Translations under genes and position numbers: made by a program
NCBI GenBank assembly: GCA_025558075.1
Contig: JAHLKF010000011.1
Location: forward strand, 1 to 64,000
Reading direction: 5' to 3'
DNA: 64,000 nt
Source of the DNA: Gaertneriomyces semiglobifer
Lineage: Eukaryota; Chytridiomycota; Chytridiomycetes; Spizellomycetales; Spizellomycetaceae
The notes under the pieces: model-generated
The model's database searches: none
What the model was told of the DNA's origin: nothing
Seen by the model: the letters and a program-made list of their open reading frames with translations, nothing else
Shown here: positions 23,202-33,357 of the stretch, piece by piece
How the letters are laid out: the number at the start of each line of letters is the position of its first letter
Numbering within the stretch: position 1 is the stretch's first letter

Positions 23202-23509
23202 GGCTGCACCGGAATTAATTGGTCTCCTGCGAAAATGGCAAAAGTAACTAAGTCTCAACGGCGGCCACGGCCGGGGCATCGACGACGAGCCAAAAAGGAT
23301 TATGGGTCACGTGCGCGCGGGTTGGGTAAGCATTCTGGCACAGTCAAGAAATGGACGCGGACGCGTTCACGACAGCGAACATTTACGAGCGACCACACGC
23401 TGTTGACAATAACTATGAAAGCAGATACGGGATATGGGATGAATCAAAGAGGTCCGACATCGGAGTAATGATTATGATACAGAAACAGTTTCACAAAAAA
23501 AGAGGGTAA
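23202..23509. other. Intergenic, RPS3 upstream
   Basis: Contains a very basic 77-codon plus-strand open frame (23235-23468) only 33 bp from the RPS3 start. It matches no family I recognise and more likely belongs to promoter/UTR sequence. Confidence 0.4.
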
Positions 23510-24567
23510 CTAAAACGGATTCGGATCATCTGGTTTAATACTGGCCAGAGTGTGGTTGACATCTCGATGTTCCGCCTCATCCGCCCTCACGACCTTGATA
23601 ACATCTACCATGGTGGCGTTATCATCAAGCTTCCAGTACTCTTTGGCAATATCAGGGGCCGGCTTGTTCCTCCAGTGGTAAATACTACTCTCGGGGCTCT
23701 CCATATCTCTCAAGCAAGATGTGTAAGTATGCACTGCTTCTTCCTCAAGGTATCCCACGAACCGGTGGCAGGTCCGAGGCGAGAGCATATAAGAAGCGAA
23801 AAAGAGATTGAAAAAGACGCCTTGGGTCAAGAGCACCATGGCTCGGAAAGGGATGGATGGTTGTTTCATCTTCATAAATGTCAAAAGGTGCATGCGTTCG
23901 TTCTCCGCCTCTTCCAAAAGGGTGTGGACCCAGCCATTATCACGGCGAAGCAGTCGCAGAGAGCGCAAGTGGCGTTGCATAGCCGCAACCATGCCGGGAA
24001 CTCCAGCAACCGTTTCCAAGAACACTAAAAACGCAAACAGTCTCATCAGACGCGTGCGAGAGCAATACGCAGGACCAAACATTACTCACCTATACGATTG
24101 AGCCACTGCTTCTCTGTCATATCCCCGACATCACTGTACTTGGTAGCAGTATCGAATCCTCGGCGCATCACTTGAACAAGGGTGTACGCCAGCCGATCCC
24201 TAACAGTTTGCAACTCCCTATGGGTTTGGTCAACTTGTAGTTCCTCCGGGAGATATACAGGATGCCGTAAAACATAATCTCTTCGTTGCTGTGTCTCTTT
24301 GTCGTCCGACTTCTTTTCCAGTTCGCGCCATGGTGAATTGGGGTCTCCGCTCAGCTTTGGGTGTGTACCGATGTGAGTTGAATGTGCCTCCGGCTCTTTT
24401 GAAGCTGGATGAGGGTGAGGGGCAACGGCCTCCGCCTTATCCAGTGGCGTTGGGTGAACCCATACTCCTCGGGTAGTATGAAGCAATTGAATTGGCTGGA
24501 ACTGAAGGCTAGCGAGCGGCAGCTTTGCTGCACGACACGCGTTGAGCAGCGGTCGAGAGGGTACCAT
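23510..24567 (-). CDS. AOX: Mitochondrial alternative oxidase
   Basis: Exons 24567-24090 and 24024-23510 (65-bp intron) give 330 residues. It oxidises ubiquinol and reduces oxygen to water on the matrix side of the inner membrane, bypassing complexes III and IV. All four di-iron motifs are present: [12 protein letters not shown] (completed by splicing), [18 protein letters not shown] and [12 protein letters not shown]. The N-terminus is hydrophobic/basic with [10 protein letters not shown], a presequence. Length matches fungal AOX, and no N-terminal regulatory cysteine of the plant kind was seen. Confidence 0.97.
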
Positions 24568-25149
24568 GATGGAACAATGTATTTATAGAAGGTGAATCTC
24601 AGTAACTTGAGTAGTGTGCAATAGAACTATCCCAGATGCTTCTTGCCTTTCGCTGCGACGTTATTTAAGCTTCAAGGCTTTGAAGAACTGCAAATGAGAT
24701 TTCTGCTTGCGTTGAACAAGACGGGCGCGGTCGGGCGGCTTGGATTGACTCAAAGGCCATTACTCACGCAAATTGACACGAATGAGATGTCTTGACGTTG
24801 GCTGGTAGAAACTTCACGACGACGATGGCAGCAGGTCATCTCATGCCGCTCCGAAAGATTCCGAACGAACATGCAGCAATGGCAGCAATGTTGCTCGTTC
24901 GGCAGTGGAGCAATGTGGGATGACCCGCCACCAACTCTAGAAGTGTAAAGACCAGAATCATTGTCCACGCGAGTGGATTCCAAGTGGTTTCAATGTAGTG
25001 TCAATGTACAATTATAATATCTATCCTAGATGCAACCGCAACCTGGCAGTAGCGACCCCAAAATATGTTACATGTCCACACGCCGTAGACCAAAATGTCC
25101 ACATTAAAAACAAACCAATGTCCATGTTTGGTGTCTGGAAACAATCCAG
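24568..25149. other. Intergenic, AOX upstream and WNK 3' flank
   Basis: About 580 bp, AOX promoter side; no gene recognised. Confidence 0.5.
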
Positions 25150-28026
25150 CTAATCCAGCAAGTGCCCTCTCTCACGGGCAGACGTGTCCGGCCTGAAGGC
25201 AGATGTATCCTCATGCGGCGGTGGATCCTCCCACCACTCATACAAAGGTAAGCTCGTGGAGCTCTGGGTGCCCAAATGTAGACCTTGGCCGTATGTTGAT
25301 AAACTGGAGGCTGGGCGTGAGATGGGTTCTACGCTCGCAGTATGCGATCGATTAGGACTGATAACATTCAGTGCGTCAACAATGCTTGTTCGTAGTGGCA
25401 TTGACGAATGCGGAAATGAGTTGATGGGGCGGACTGCTGCAGGAAGTTCAAAGCCGGCTGAGGGTATGGTTGAGGAGGTTGTTGGTATTGGCGTTGATTG
25501 GGGTGATGTGAACCCAAAAGGCACGCCGGTGCCGGGCGCCGTAGCTGATAGTAACTCTACACTCTCGTTTGTAACAGGGGCTTGTGTACTGAATACCAGA
25601 AAGTCCAAGCCAAGAATCTGTTGGCCTGGCGGGCTGGAGTCGGCAGTTGAATCATGCGAGAAAGGCATCGGCAGTACAACAGGTGGCAATGCAGGCTCCC
25701 CTGACCCAGATGGACGCTTCATATCCCAGCTAACACTAGTAGGTATCATACTAGGACTCGTGTATTTCGTCCCACTTTTTCCAAATCCTTGCAAGTTGCG
25801 CTCGGCAAGTTCCCAAAGACGCTGCTGGACCTCCGGGTCCAAGGTCGAGCTAACACCTTTAGATGAAGACGTCAATGTTGATGAGGTCGCCGTAAGTTCA
25901 TTGAGTTCTCGCTCCCAGAAATCGATAGGTGCAGTTGCCGCGACAGCGGGAGAAGACCAGACTTCAATTCCTGACGGGGTTGGAAAGCCGTTGGTAAGGC
26001 TTGGTATACCGGAGGGCGGCGACTCTTGTTTTTCAAGAGAGCGCGACTCTACATTCGACGACAATAGAAGGAATGGGTTGGTAGATGACTTAGTAAGCGG
26101 AACAGGATTTGACATGACGAAGGGACCGCCTTGACTAATGAGGACAGAGTCCGCGGACTGGGGTTTCTGGGGTTGTTGGGACGACATGGCAGCAGTCGGT
26201 GCTTGAATGGTAGGACGCAATGAAGACGCGGACGCTTTTCGTTGAACCTCCGGTTGTGATGGCTCAAACTCTGTTGAGATGCCAGTCGAAATGTTTTCTT
26301 CCTCGCCTTTGCTCACCGCGACGGAAATGGCCTCGCTGTGGCGGACCGTCTTCTCACCACGAACTTCACCAGCGGCAACTCGCAAAAATTCCTGAACAAC
26401 TTTATCAAGGATCGCGGCCACACCCCCCGCCCATTTGTCTATTATTCCCTCTCCCATCATCTCTTCCACAACACCGTGAGCCGTGTCCTCCCCCAAGTGG
26501 AAAGGAAACTTGATTTCCTTCATGTCGGAATCCGTTTTTGCCCCAGAAGTATACACCATCCTTATTAGCACAGCTTCGTCCGAAACCCGTTCCACAATCT
26601 CAACTGTGCAAGCTGGCTCCGACGTGAGGGAAGGCCATTGATCAGAATTTGCGCCACCAGATGGGATCTGAGCAGATGACGAAGAACCACTCCCATTGTG
26701 AATATGGGCCGCTGACGGAGTCCGTCTAACTATAAAAGTGTGCGTGGCCGCGTCTGACGAGATAGGTTCCGGGGTGATCGTTTCTTGCCTGGATTCGACT
26801 GGATTTAACAAATCGTCCGGAGTTGACGACACATGTGTTACCGTCTCTTCCCAAATTTGAGAATGATGAGAAGGATGCGATTGATATGTCCGCGCCGAAA
26901 GGGCGGAAGCGCCGCTCCAAGTCCCAATAGCGGAGTCTGCAACGGGGCTTCCAGTTGATGCCGCAGAGAATGCATGGGACTCCGATGAAAGCGATTCCGC
27001 CCGAGATTGAGACTGGTTCCGTGATATAGAATACGGTGAAGTTTCAATCTTGGGTGTTTGATCTGATTGGCGGGTATGCTCCTCTCCAGTGGCTGGTGGC
27101 GCACTTGCGGTAGTGGTCATTAAAAATGGGTGGTTCAGCAACTCGGCAGCGCCAGGTCTTTTCTGCGGATCGCTCTCAATGCAATGTTCTATAAAGCCTC
27201 TGACCTCCGCATCACTGACTCTGCCGACGGCAGCAGGTTTTATCCCACTAGTCACCTTTTTGTATATCTGCGCCTGATTGTCGCATTCTGAATAAGGATA
27301 CTCCTTTGTAACAATCTCAAGCACCACCATTCCAAATGCATAGATGTCGACTTTCTCATCGTAGCGCTCGTCATACAACTCTGGTGCCATGAACTCTGGC
27401 GTTCCAAGGACAGATGATACATGATCCGATCGTTTCACTACTGCTAAACCTAAATCGCCAATTTTGGCTTGGCCATTATTTCCATTAATAAAAATATTCT
27501 CACATTTGAGATCTCGATGGATGATTGGAGGGGAACGAGAGTGGAGGTAACGAAGGCCGGATAATATCTGACGACACCAGGATTTGAGGACCTTGGGCTT
27601 GACCGGACCTTTTGTTTTCCGAATATACGCTTTCAGAGTACCAGATGTCATGAGTTCGGTGATGAAAAAGACGCTGTCCTTCCCGTCCTTCTTGGCAGTC
27701 CACGACGCAAAGAGGTTGATGATATGATCGTTTCTGAGAGACTCCAAAATCCTGATTTCCGAGCAAATTCGGTTCGCATGATTCTTGAATAGATGATCTA
27801 TCCGAAATTGATTCCAAGCAACCTCCACTCCTTCTTCGGTATCGAAGGCCATATACACATTCTTGTATGCACCCTGGCCGAGGCATTTTGCGTAGCGCTC
27901 AAAGCGACCTGTCGGATCGGTTTCCACTACACGATGTTCGTCATCATCATCCTCTGCGTTATTGCGTACGACTACATCGCCGCTGTCGACACAATTAGAC
28001 GACGGACGGTAGCCTCCGCCGGACAT
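25150..28026 (-). CDS. WNK-type protein kinase
   Basis: Single exon, 958 residues. WNK (with no lysine) kinases phosphorylate SPAK/OSR1-type kinases and control ion transport and osmotic response. Diagnostic features: the catalytic lysine is in the glycine loop (GQGAYKNVY, about 50-59), while the usual VAIK lysine position reads VAWNQF. The catalytic loop is IIHRDLKCENIFI, the metal motif is DLG rather than DFG, the activation segment is VSSVLGTPEFMAPELYDE, and the domain ends near residue 305. Downstream, after a Ser/Thr-rich linker, residues about 480-555 (VYTSGAKTDSDMKEIKFPF, then DTAHGVVEEMMGEG) resemble the OSR1-C/WNK autoinhibitory domain. The remaining 400 residues are low-complexity. 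WNK kinases occur in animals, plants and many protists but not in yeasts. Confidence 0.92.
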   Translation of the reverse strand: MSGGGYRPSSNCVDSGDVVVRNNAEDDDDEHRVVETDPTGRFERYAKCLGQGAYKNVYMAFDTEEGVEVAWNQFRIDHLFKNHANRICSEIRILESLRNDHIINLFASWTAKKDGKDSVFFITELMTSGTLKAYIRKTKGPVKPKVLKSWCRQILSGLRYLHSRSPPIIHRDLKCENIFINGNNGQAKIGDLGLAVVKRSDHVSSVLGTPEFMAPELYDERYDEKVDIYAFGMVVLEIVTKEYPYSECDNQAQIYKKVTSGIKPAAVGRVSDAEVRGFIEHCIESDPQKRPGAAELLNHPFLMTTTASAPPATGEEHTRQSDQTPKIETSPYSISRNQSQSRAESLSSESHAFSAASTGSPVADSAIGTWSGASALSARTYQSHPSHHSQIWEETVTHVSSTPDDLLNPVESRQETITPEPISSDAATHTFIVRRTPSAAHIHNGSGSSSSAQIPSGGANSDQWPSLTSEPACTVEIVERVSDEAVLIRMVYTSGAKTDSDMKEIKFPFHLGEDTAHGVVEEMMGEGIIDKWAGGVAAILDKVVQEFLRVAAGEVRGEKTVRHSEAISVAVSKGEEENISTGISTEFEPSQPEVQRKASASSLRPTIQAPTAAMSSQQPQKPQSADSVLISQGGPFVMSNPVPLTKSSTNPFLLLSSNVESRSLEKQESPPSGIPSLTNGFPTPSGIEVWSSPAVAATAPIDFWERELNELTATSSTLTSSSKGVSSTLDPEVQQRLWELAERNLQGFGKSGTKYTSPSMIPTSVSWDMKRPSGSGEPALPPVVLPMPFSHDSTADSSPPGQQILGLDFLVFSTQAPVTNESVELLSATAPGTGVPFGFTSPQSTPIPTTSSTIPSAGFELPAAVRPINSFPHSSMPLRTSIVDALNVISPNRSHTASVEPISRPASSLSTYGQGLHLGTQSSTSLPLYEWWEDPPPHEDTSAFRPDTSARERGHLLD

Positions 28027-28566
28027 TTTTGCAGCAATGGCAGACAGAGCGGTAATCCTTTGCAGGTAACAGGTAACGTTCCGCCGTCCTACGTCGCTGC
28101 TTGCCTACACCACTTTGCAAAGAATCATTTCCGCTCTATTATACTGTCGGGTTGTGCTTCTATCGCTCGATGAGACTTGTCTGCAATATTTACTAGTGCG
28201 CTCTTCTGCAGAATGTTTGTCGGTTTGATTGTCACAAAGCGTGTTCGCCAACTAATAAGTACGTCACGTGACACAATAATAACGGAACTACTGTTACCCG
28301 CATAACCAACTACTCGAAGGAGCGAAACTTATTATCGCAATAGAAACGTGGATGCTCAAGAGATTGCAGCATCGTCGATGAACCCCAATTACTAGATCTA
28401 AGGCAAGCAACTATGGGCACTACAATGAACAGTAAAGTATATACTCTATCAAACTGTCTCCAACGTGATGGGATCATTAATAAAAGGTGTCGTGCCTCCC
28501 AAAGCAATACGCCGATATCTTCGCATAAGTAATAGAATAAATAAAAGAAGATAACTCCACTTTCCA
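28027..28566. other. Intergenic, WNK upstream
   Basis: About 540 bp. AT-rich on the acyltransferase side (3' flank). CACGTGAC at about 28265-28272 is E-box-like. No gene recognised. Confidence 0.45.
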
Positions 28567-31500
28567 CTACTCCTTCGCGGGCGGTGTTGAGCGCTCGCGT
28601 AGTGTCAGTATGACGCGAGGCATCTCAGCGCGCTTGGACAGGTCCTCGTTATGATATCGAATACCGGAAGTGTACACTTCCCAGTACGCACTGCCGTCCC
28701 GAACAGCCTTCTCCGCAACCGTTTCGTCATCGGTCAAAATCGCACTGGGCTTCATGTCCATATACCGTTTCCAGTTTTGAAGATGGACAAGGGCGTTCTC
28801 TGTCACAAAGAGATGTGTCTGTGAGCGTTCACCACCTTTGATAGGATCCGCCAGGGCTTTTGGACGGGGGAAGCCATAAATGACACCAGACTCCTGATTG
28901 TCCATCGTTTGTACCCAATAGTACGCAGCCCGGTTAGTGTCACTGGGACGATCATCCGAAGTGACGCACCAGTTATGAACATGCGGGATCCAATCAGAAC
29001 AGTCCTGTCCTTCGGCGGGTTGACCAAAGCGGAAATTGTGTCGTGTGACGTTCTCGTGGTGGGTGATGTCCAGAGGGCGTTCATTTACAGAACTAGCTTG
29101 GACCATAACTAAGTCGAGCGCCTCACGGCATTGTTGGCGGATGAGCGGTGAGTTCACAACCGCCAGAACGCCATCCTCTACCTTGTGCGCAGGAGCTGCG
29201 CGACAAGAGTACACACGTCCCCGATGAGCACGGAACATGACCAAGCTGCTGTCCCAGTCGGCCTCTTGCAAAAATACGGGGGTGAACTTGTGTCCAGCGC
29301 GATGGACTGCGTCCGCTGCACAACCCTCGTCAAGTGCCATCCACCCTCCGTGTCTCAGCATTCTCAAAAGGTTGTCCACATTAAATAGGTCAGAGCACTG
29401 GCGCCACAGATCGTTGACTTGTGGCACAAGGGTCTGATTGAACGCGGTAAACTGCCCGCGTGTGTAGAGACGGTGTTGATCGCCAGCAGCAATCGTCACC
29501 ACTGCGGACTCTTGAACCAAAGAGGTATCCAAAAAATTGCCAAGGTCACCCCACAGGGTATCAAGGTCAGCCCATGCCCATGAAGAACAACGACTGGGAT
29601 TCACCCAAGGTTGAAATAGAGAACCAAATGCAGACCGAAGTTGAACTACCCAAAAAATGAAATCGAAACGTTAGTATCCAACAAACTTTCAAAATAAACT
29701 TCCACAAGGTCCATACCCAAGTTTGACGATCGGCCTTCCCAATTGGAGGAATTCAAAACAGAACGCCGGATCTTCGCACAGTCCCAAGAGTTGGGCGGAA
29801 GCTCATACATTCGGCACAGGTTGTCAGCGACGTACATATCCCAACCACCCTTAGCCCATCGTGGATGCACTTGACCAATATCTACAACATGTACGTTGGA
29901 TGGCCATCCATTTGTTCCTCTATACAACTTCTTAACACCTTCCACCCCGATCGTTGGAGAAACAAATAGATAAATTTCGGTAAATCCAGCTGACTCCATA
30001 GGTCCTCCCAAACTATCCAGCGAGGCACGAACATAGAATGGCATATCACCTTTTTCCCAAACGGTGGCAATGCAAACGGGGGTAGGCCCAGTTCGAGATT
30101 TTAGGCGACGCCCATTCGCACCAGGTACACTCGGAGGACTGGCAGCTTCTGGCTTATCCCAGTTCCACAGGTCCATTAAATCAGCGGGGGTTCCCCTAGC
30201 TGCATCCTCGTAAAGTGGAATGTAAGCAGCAACTAGGCAGGTGACGGTGAGGGCGGCGGTAAACAGAACCACACGGCCGCTCGCCGAGGTAAAGTATCTC
30301 CATGTGTTCTTGCGCAGAACAGTGAGACTGCGGAGCGTAGCGATGCTCCGGATGGAAGCAAGTATGCTGGAAATAATAGCAACAGATCCATTTACTGATG
30401 CTTTCATTGACCACGACCTTTTCAGGGATCGCGATTCCACAAAACGGCCGAAGTCAATGGACCATCTGTCAATCGAGCTTGCAAACAATTCTCCAAAGAA
30501 CAAGAAGCCGGCCAGCGATCCCAGGTAGACAAAAATGGCCTGACCTGCGATGCCGATATTGTCGAGGTCAAAAGCCCAGATTCCAACCAGAGAGCCAACG
30601 GTAAAGTAAACGACAGGGTGAAGGAGGTACAGTCCAAACGAGATTCTTCCGAGGTGCTTGAGTGGCCGACTCGAAAGTAGTCGCTGTAGTCCCGGAGAGA
30701 TCTCACATAAAATAAGAATGCCAATTCCAGAGTAGAGTTCCGGAATATTCAGGAGTGCACCACTCGCTCTTCCAAATCGACCGGACCAGATATCGAACAT
30801 TGTGCAATTCGCAATGAAGGAAAACACTCCGGGAAGGTAGAAACTTGAAAGTATAAGCGCAACAAGAATTGCACGCCACAGCTTGACCCGTCGCGATGAA
30901 CGAATGCGCGCCCAAAGCCCTGCGTGGTCGTATTCCGCAACTAAGAGGCCGATAACAAATGTCGTACATATTGACTGAGCAAAGTAAGACAGTCCAGCTG
31001 CCATGAATAGAATAGAGCGACGAGCTCTCGGAAATTTCGCCATGAGAAATGCGATCGCAAAAAGCAAAAATGATCCATACAACACCAACGGCATCGCCCA
31101 ATGCGGCCGCTTCGGATACGGCATTTCATGACCGCCAACGAAAACGCCCACCGCGCTAACGAAAATATCAACGAAACGGATGTTGTCCCTAGTGAGCCAG
31201 TCGTAGGTGTCCCTTGCTACACCTTCCCACTGATCAGAAAGTCGACTGGCCATCTTAGGTAGCTCAAGCATTCCAAATTGAGTAATAATCCAGAGGAAGG
31301 TGAACGCACCCAAGACAGGAATCATTAACCTGAACGGTCGTCGAAGAGTCGCAGATGCCAGCAAGTAGGTGTCGGGCTTATGCAGGAACTTCAAGAGTAA
31401 TACTCGTCCGGAAAGGAGAAAAAAGAGCGTGACCGGTAGAGGACTAAGGGCCACCAGTCTCAAAACCTTTGCAAACACAGGATGAAATTTCTGGTCAATG

Positions 31501-31856
31501 GTGGCCACCAAGCCAAAATGATCCCAAAAGTTGGCGTTGGCCAAAATCAAGGCCAGAACGCCACGGAGGCCATCAAAGTGCTCAATACGCGATGTGTTTT
31601 TCAGGTTTGCAGAGCGCTCGTGTGGATATGCACCGTCGTTGTTGCTTTTGTTGGTCGCAACTGGCATAGGTAAAAGTGCGGCATAAGAGTCCTCCTTCTC
31701 ACTCCCCGAGCATACATGGTTTTCTGTCTCCTCGTTGTGGCTGATATAGACGTTGCTGTCATGCGCGTATTCTTCAACGAGAGTACTCGAGTCCGACGAC
31801 CCGCTAGATTCCCGCAGTCGCGGCAGTCGGGTTGGTGAGCCAGAGTGGCTGTACAT
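28567..31856 (-). CDS. Acyltransferase-3 membrane protein fused to a DUF6625-like glycosyltransferase domain
   Basis: Exons 31856-29717 and 29645-28567 give 1,072 residues. The 71-bp intron has a perfect TACTAAC branch site. Residues about 80-500 form an acyltransferase-3 (OafA-like) domain: SRIEHFDGLRGVLALILAN (the R-x-DGLRG motif), FFLLSGRVLL, about ten membrane spans, and ISFGLYLLHPVVYF. One more span (VVLFTAALTVTCLVAAYIPL) leads into a soluble C-terminal half: TPVCIATVWEKGDMPFYVRA, HVVDIGQV, and after splicing LVQLRSAFGSLFQPWV then WAWADLDTLWGDLGNFL. This resembles the R-PAFG...FWG-x-D-D-GD pattern of DUF6625 glycosyltransferases. Known acyltransferase-3 proteins acetylate polysaccharides, so the fusion suggests a single protein that builds and acylates a surface glycan. 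The substrate is unknown, and the glycosyltransferase call is by motif only. Confidence 0.8.
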
Positions 31857-32307
31857 GTTGCTGTTAAACCCCTAACGTCGGCAAACTCCTCAGAGGCTTC
31901 AATGTTCCACGAAGGCCCAGGAGAAGGAAGCAGTGAGAAAGGCCCACTTGCATTTGCACGTCTTTTTAAGTTTTGGCATTTTTGAGCGGACGAGGCGTTC
32001 AGTATGTATTACGTAATCAACTTTTGACGGGCGCGTTTTTGGAAGAACGAAGCCATTGACCGCTCTTTGTTCTAAAGATGGAAGTAACTCGCAACGGACC
32101 TACCGAGGCTACTACTGCGAATGGTCGATGTGGTGTCGATGATCGGTGCGCGTTGCGCTTGAGGGACATATAGGAGGTAAGAGATTCGCCTCGCTTGATC
32201 AGCATGCTTACTGGTATAATTATTGCAAAGTATATTCAAAACGATCTTGTTCCTCCTGCATTCCTCCAGCCCACAACCACAATGTATACTGTTCGACTAA
32301 CCCCATC
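31857..32307. other. Intergenic, acyltransferase-glycosyltransferase upstream
   Basis: 450 bp without a recognised gene. Confidence 0.45.
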
Positions 32308-32867
32308 TTATGCGTCCCTGACAGCCTGCTTCGCGCCTCCCGGCATGCCTATTCCTTTTCCTTTTTCACCGGGACCGCTTGGGTACATGTCCGCATTCAC
32401 GCGTGTGTCCCCAGGCCTATCTCTGTTGGCTATAGGGGCATTTGCGGTGTTTGAAAACGGGCCGTTGGTATGTTCAGCTGTAAGGTTGCCAGTTTGATTG
32501 GGTGCCTTGGACTGGGCAGATGGCTGACCCAAGACCACCTGAGAGTCAAGGCCAGTGAGCAAACAGCGAATCGCACTCTCATCATCGTTGTTGGCAACTG
32601 ACCTCCTTGAATTGTTGCAGAATGGGTTTCTCACGGTCGTCAATGTCGGGCATTTCTCGTAATGGGACGCTGTGTTATGCTTGTGATTTTTGTGTTGTGA
32701 TCTAAAGTCAACTGGTGGTCAGGGGGCTTTCGCTTCGATATCCCCTTTTAAATTTATACCTCATCGCTTAAAGGGACGGGTTTGTTGACGTTTGAACGCA
32801 TTTAACGGTTGTGTATGTTCTGCTATGACGACACCGGGAACTTACCATTGACGATGTGTTCAGCCAT
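32308..32867 (-). CDS. Small hydrophilic protein of unknown function (three exons)
   Basis: Exons 32867-32846, 32655-32603 and 32538-32308 give 101 residues. Introns are 190 bp (GTAAGT donor) and 64 bp (GTCAGT donor, CTCAG acceptor). The translation begins MAEHIVNEMPDIDDREKP, continues ILQQFKEVVLGQPSAQSK and is then Asn/Gly/Pro-rich, ending with a GPGEKGKG-type segment. No family is recognised. The consistent phases and typical intron length support a real gene, but without homology it stays tentative. It lacks a signal peptide or membrane span; the composition recalls small fungal stress or hydrophilin-like proteins. Confidence 0.45.
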
Positions 32868-33104
32868 CGCGCGCCTTTACAATTGCAAGTTAGGCGCTGC
32901 CATCCTCCGCGGAGACTGCGCCTCGTTACTTTCTTTGGCTTTGAATCCATCTCCATCTCCAGATCCAACAGATCCAACGCAGCAGCAAACAGCGGGTAAA
33001 GAGTTCCATCGTCCGCGCACGACAGACAGTCGCCGCGATGTATTCTTTGCTGTCATTGTCCTCTTGCACGCAAAATTAACCGAGGAGAAGAAATGAAAAA
33101 ATAA

Positions 33105-33186
33105 TGGGCGCAGCAGGATTCGAACCTGCGAACCACAAGGGACTGCGACCTGAACACAGCGGATTTGACCACTTTCCTATACGCCC
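33105..33186 (-). tRNA. tRNA-Leu (anticodon CAG)
   Basis: 82 nt on the minus strand, no intron. The acceptor stem GGGCGTA pairs with TGCGCCC. The D-arm has GGA/TCC. The anticodon stem CTGTG pairs with CGCAG around loop TTCAGGT, giving anticodon CAG (reads CUG codons as leucine if charged normally). A long class II variable arm (about CCCTTGTGG) precedes the T-arm GCAGG-TTCGAAT-CCTGC. Discriminator base A, as expected for leucine. Confidence 0.93.
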
Positions 33187-33357
33187 TGGTTGGATTGCTC
33201 TCCACCATTCCCATTCAAAGGTCATTCGAGACCATTTCATTCGAGACGTTTGAGTTATTGATATGTGACGCTATTGATAACCGTAGTGCGCGCGAAGTCG
33301 AGGCATTTCAGACTTCGTCCAGTTGATGATAGTAAACTGGTAAGCGACTATAGTACG

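Noticed and set aside
23235..23468. Basic 77-residue small ORF next to RPS3
   Set aside because: Looked like a ribosomal protein by composition but matches none; inside the likely RPS3 promoter.
25184..26134. 316-codon plus-strand frame antisense to the WNK C-terminus
   Set aside because: Low-complexity shadow of the Ser/Pro-rich linker.
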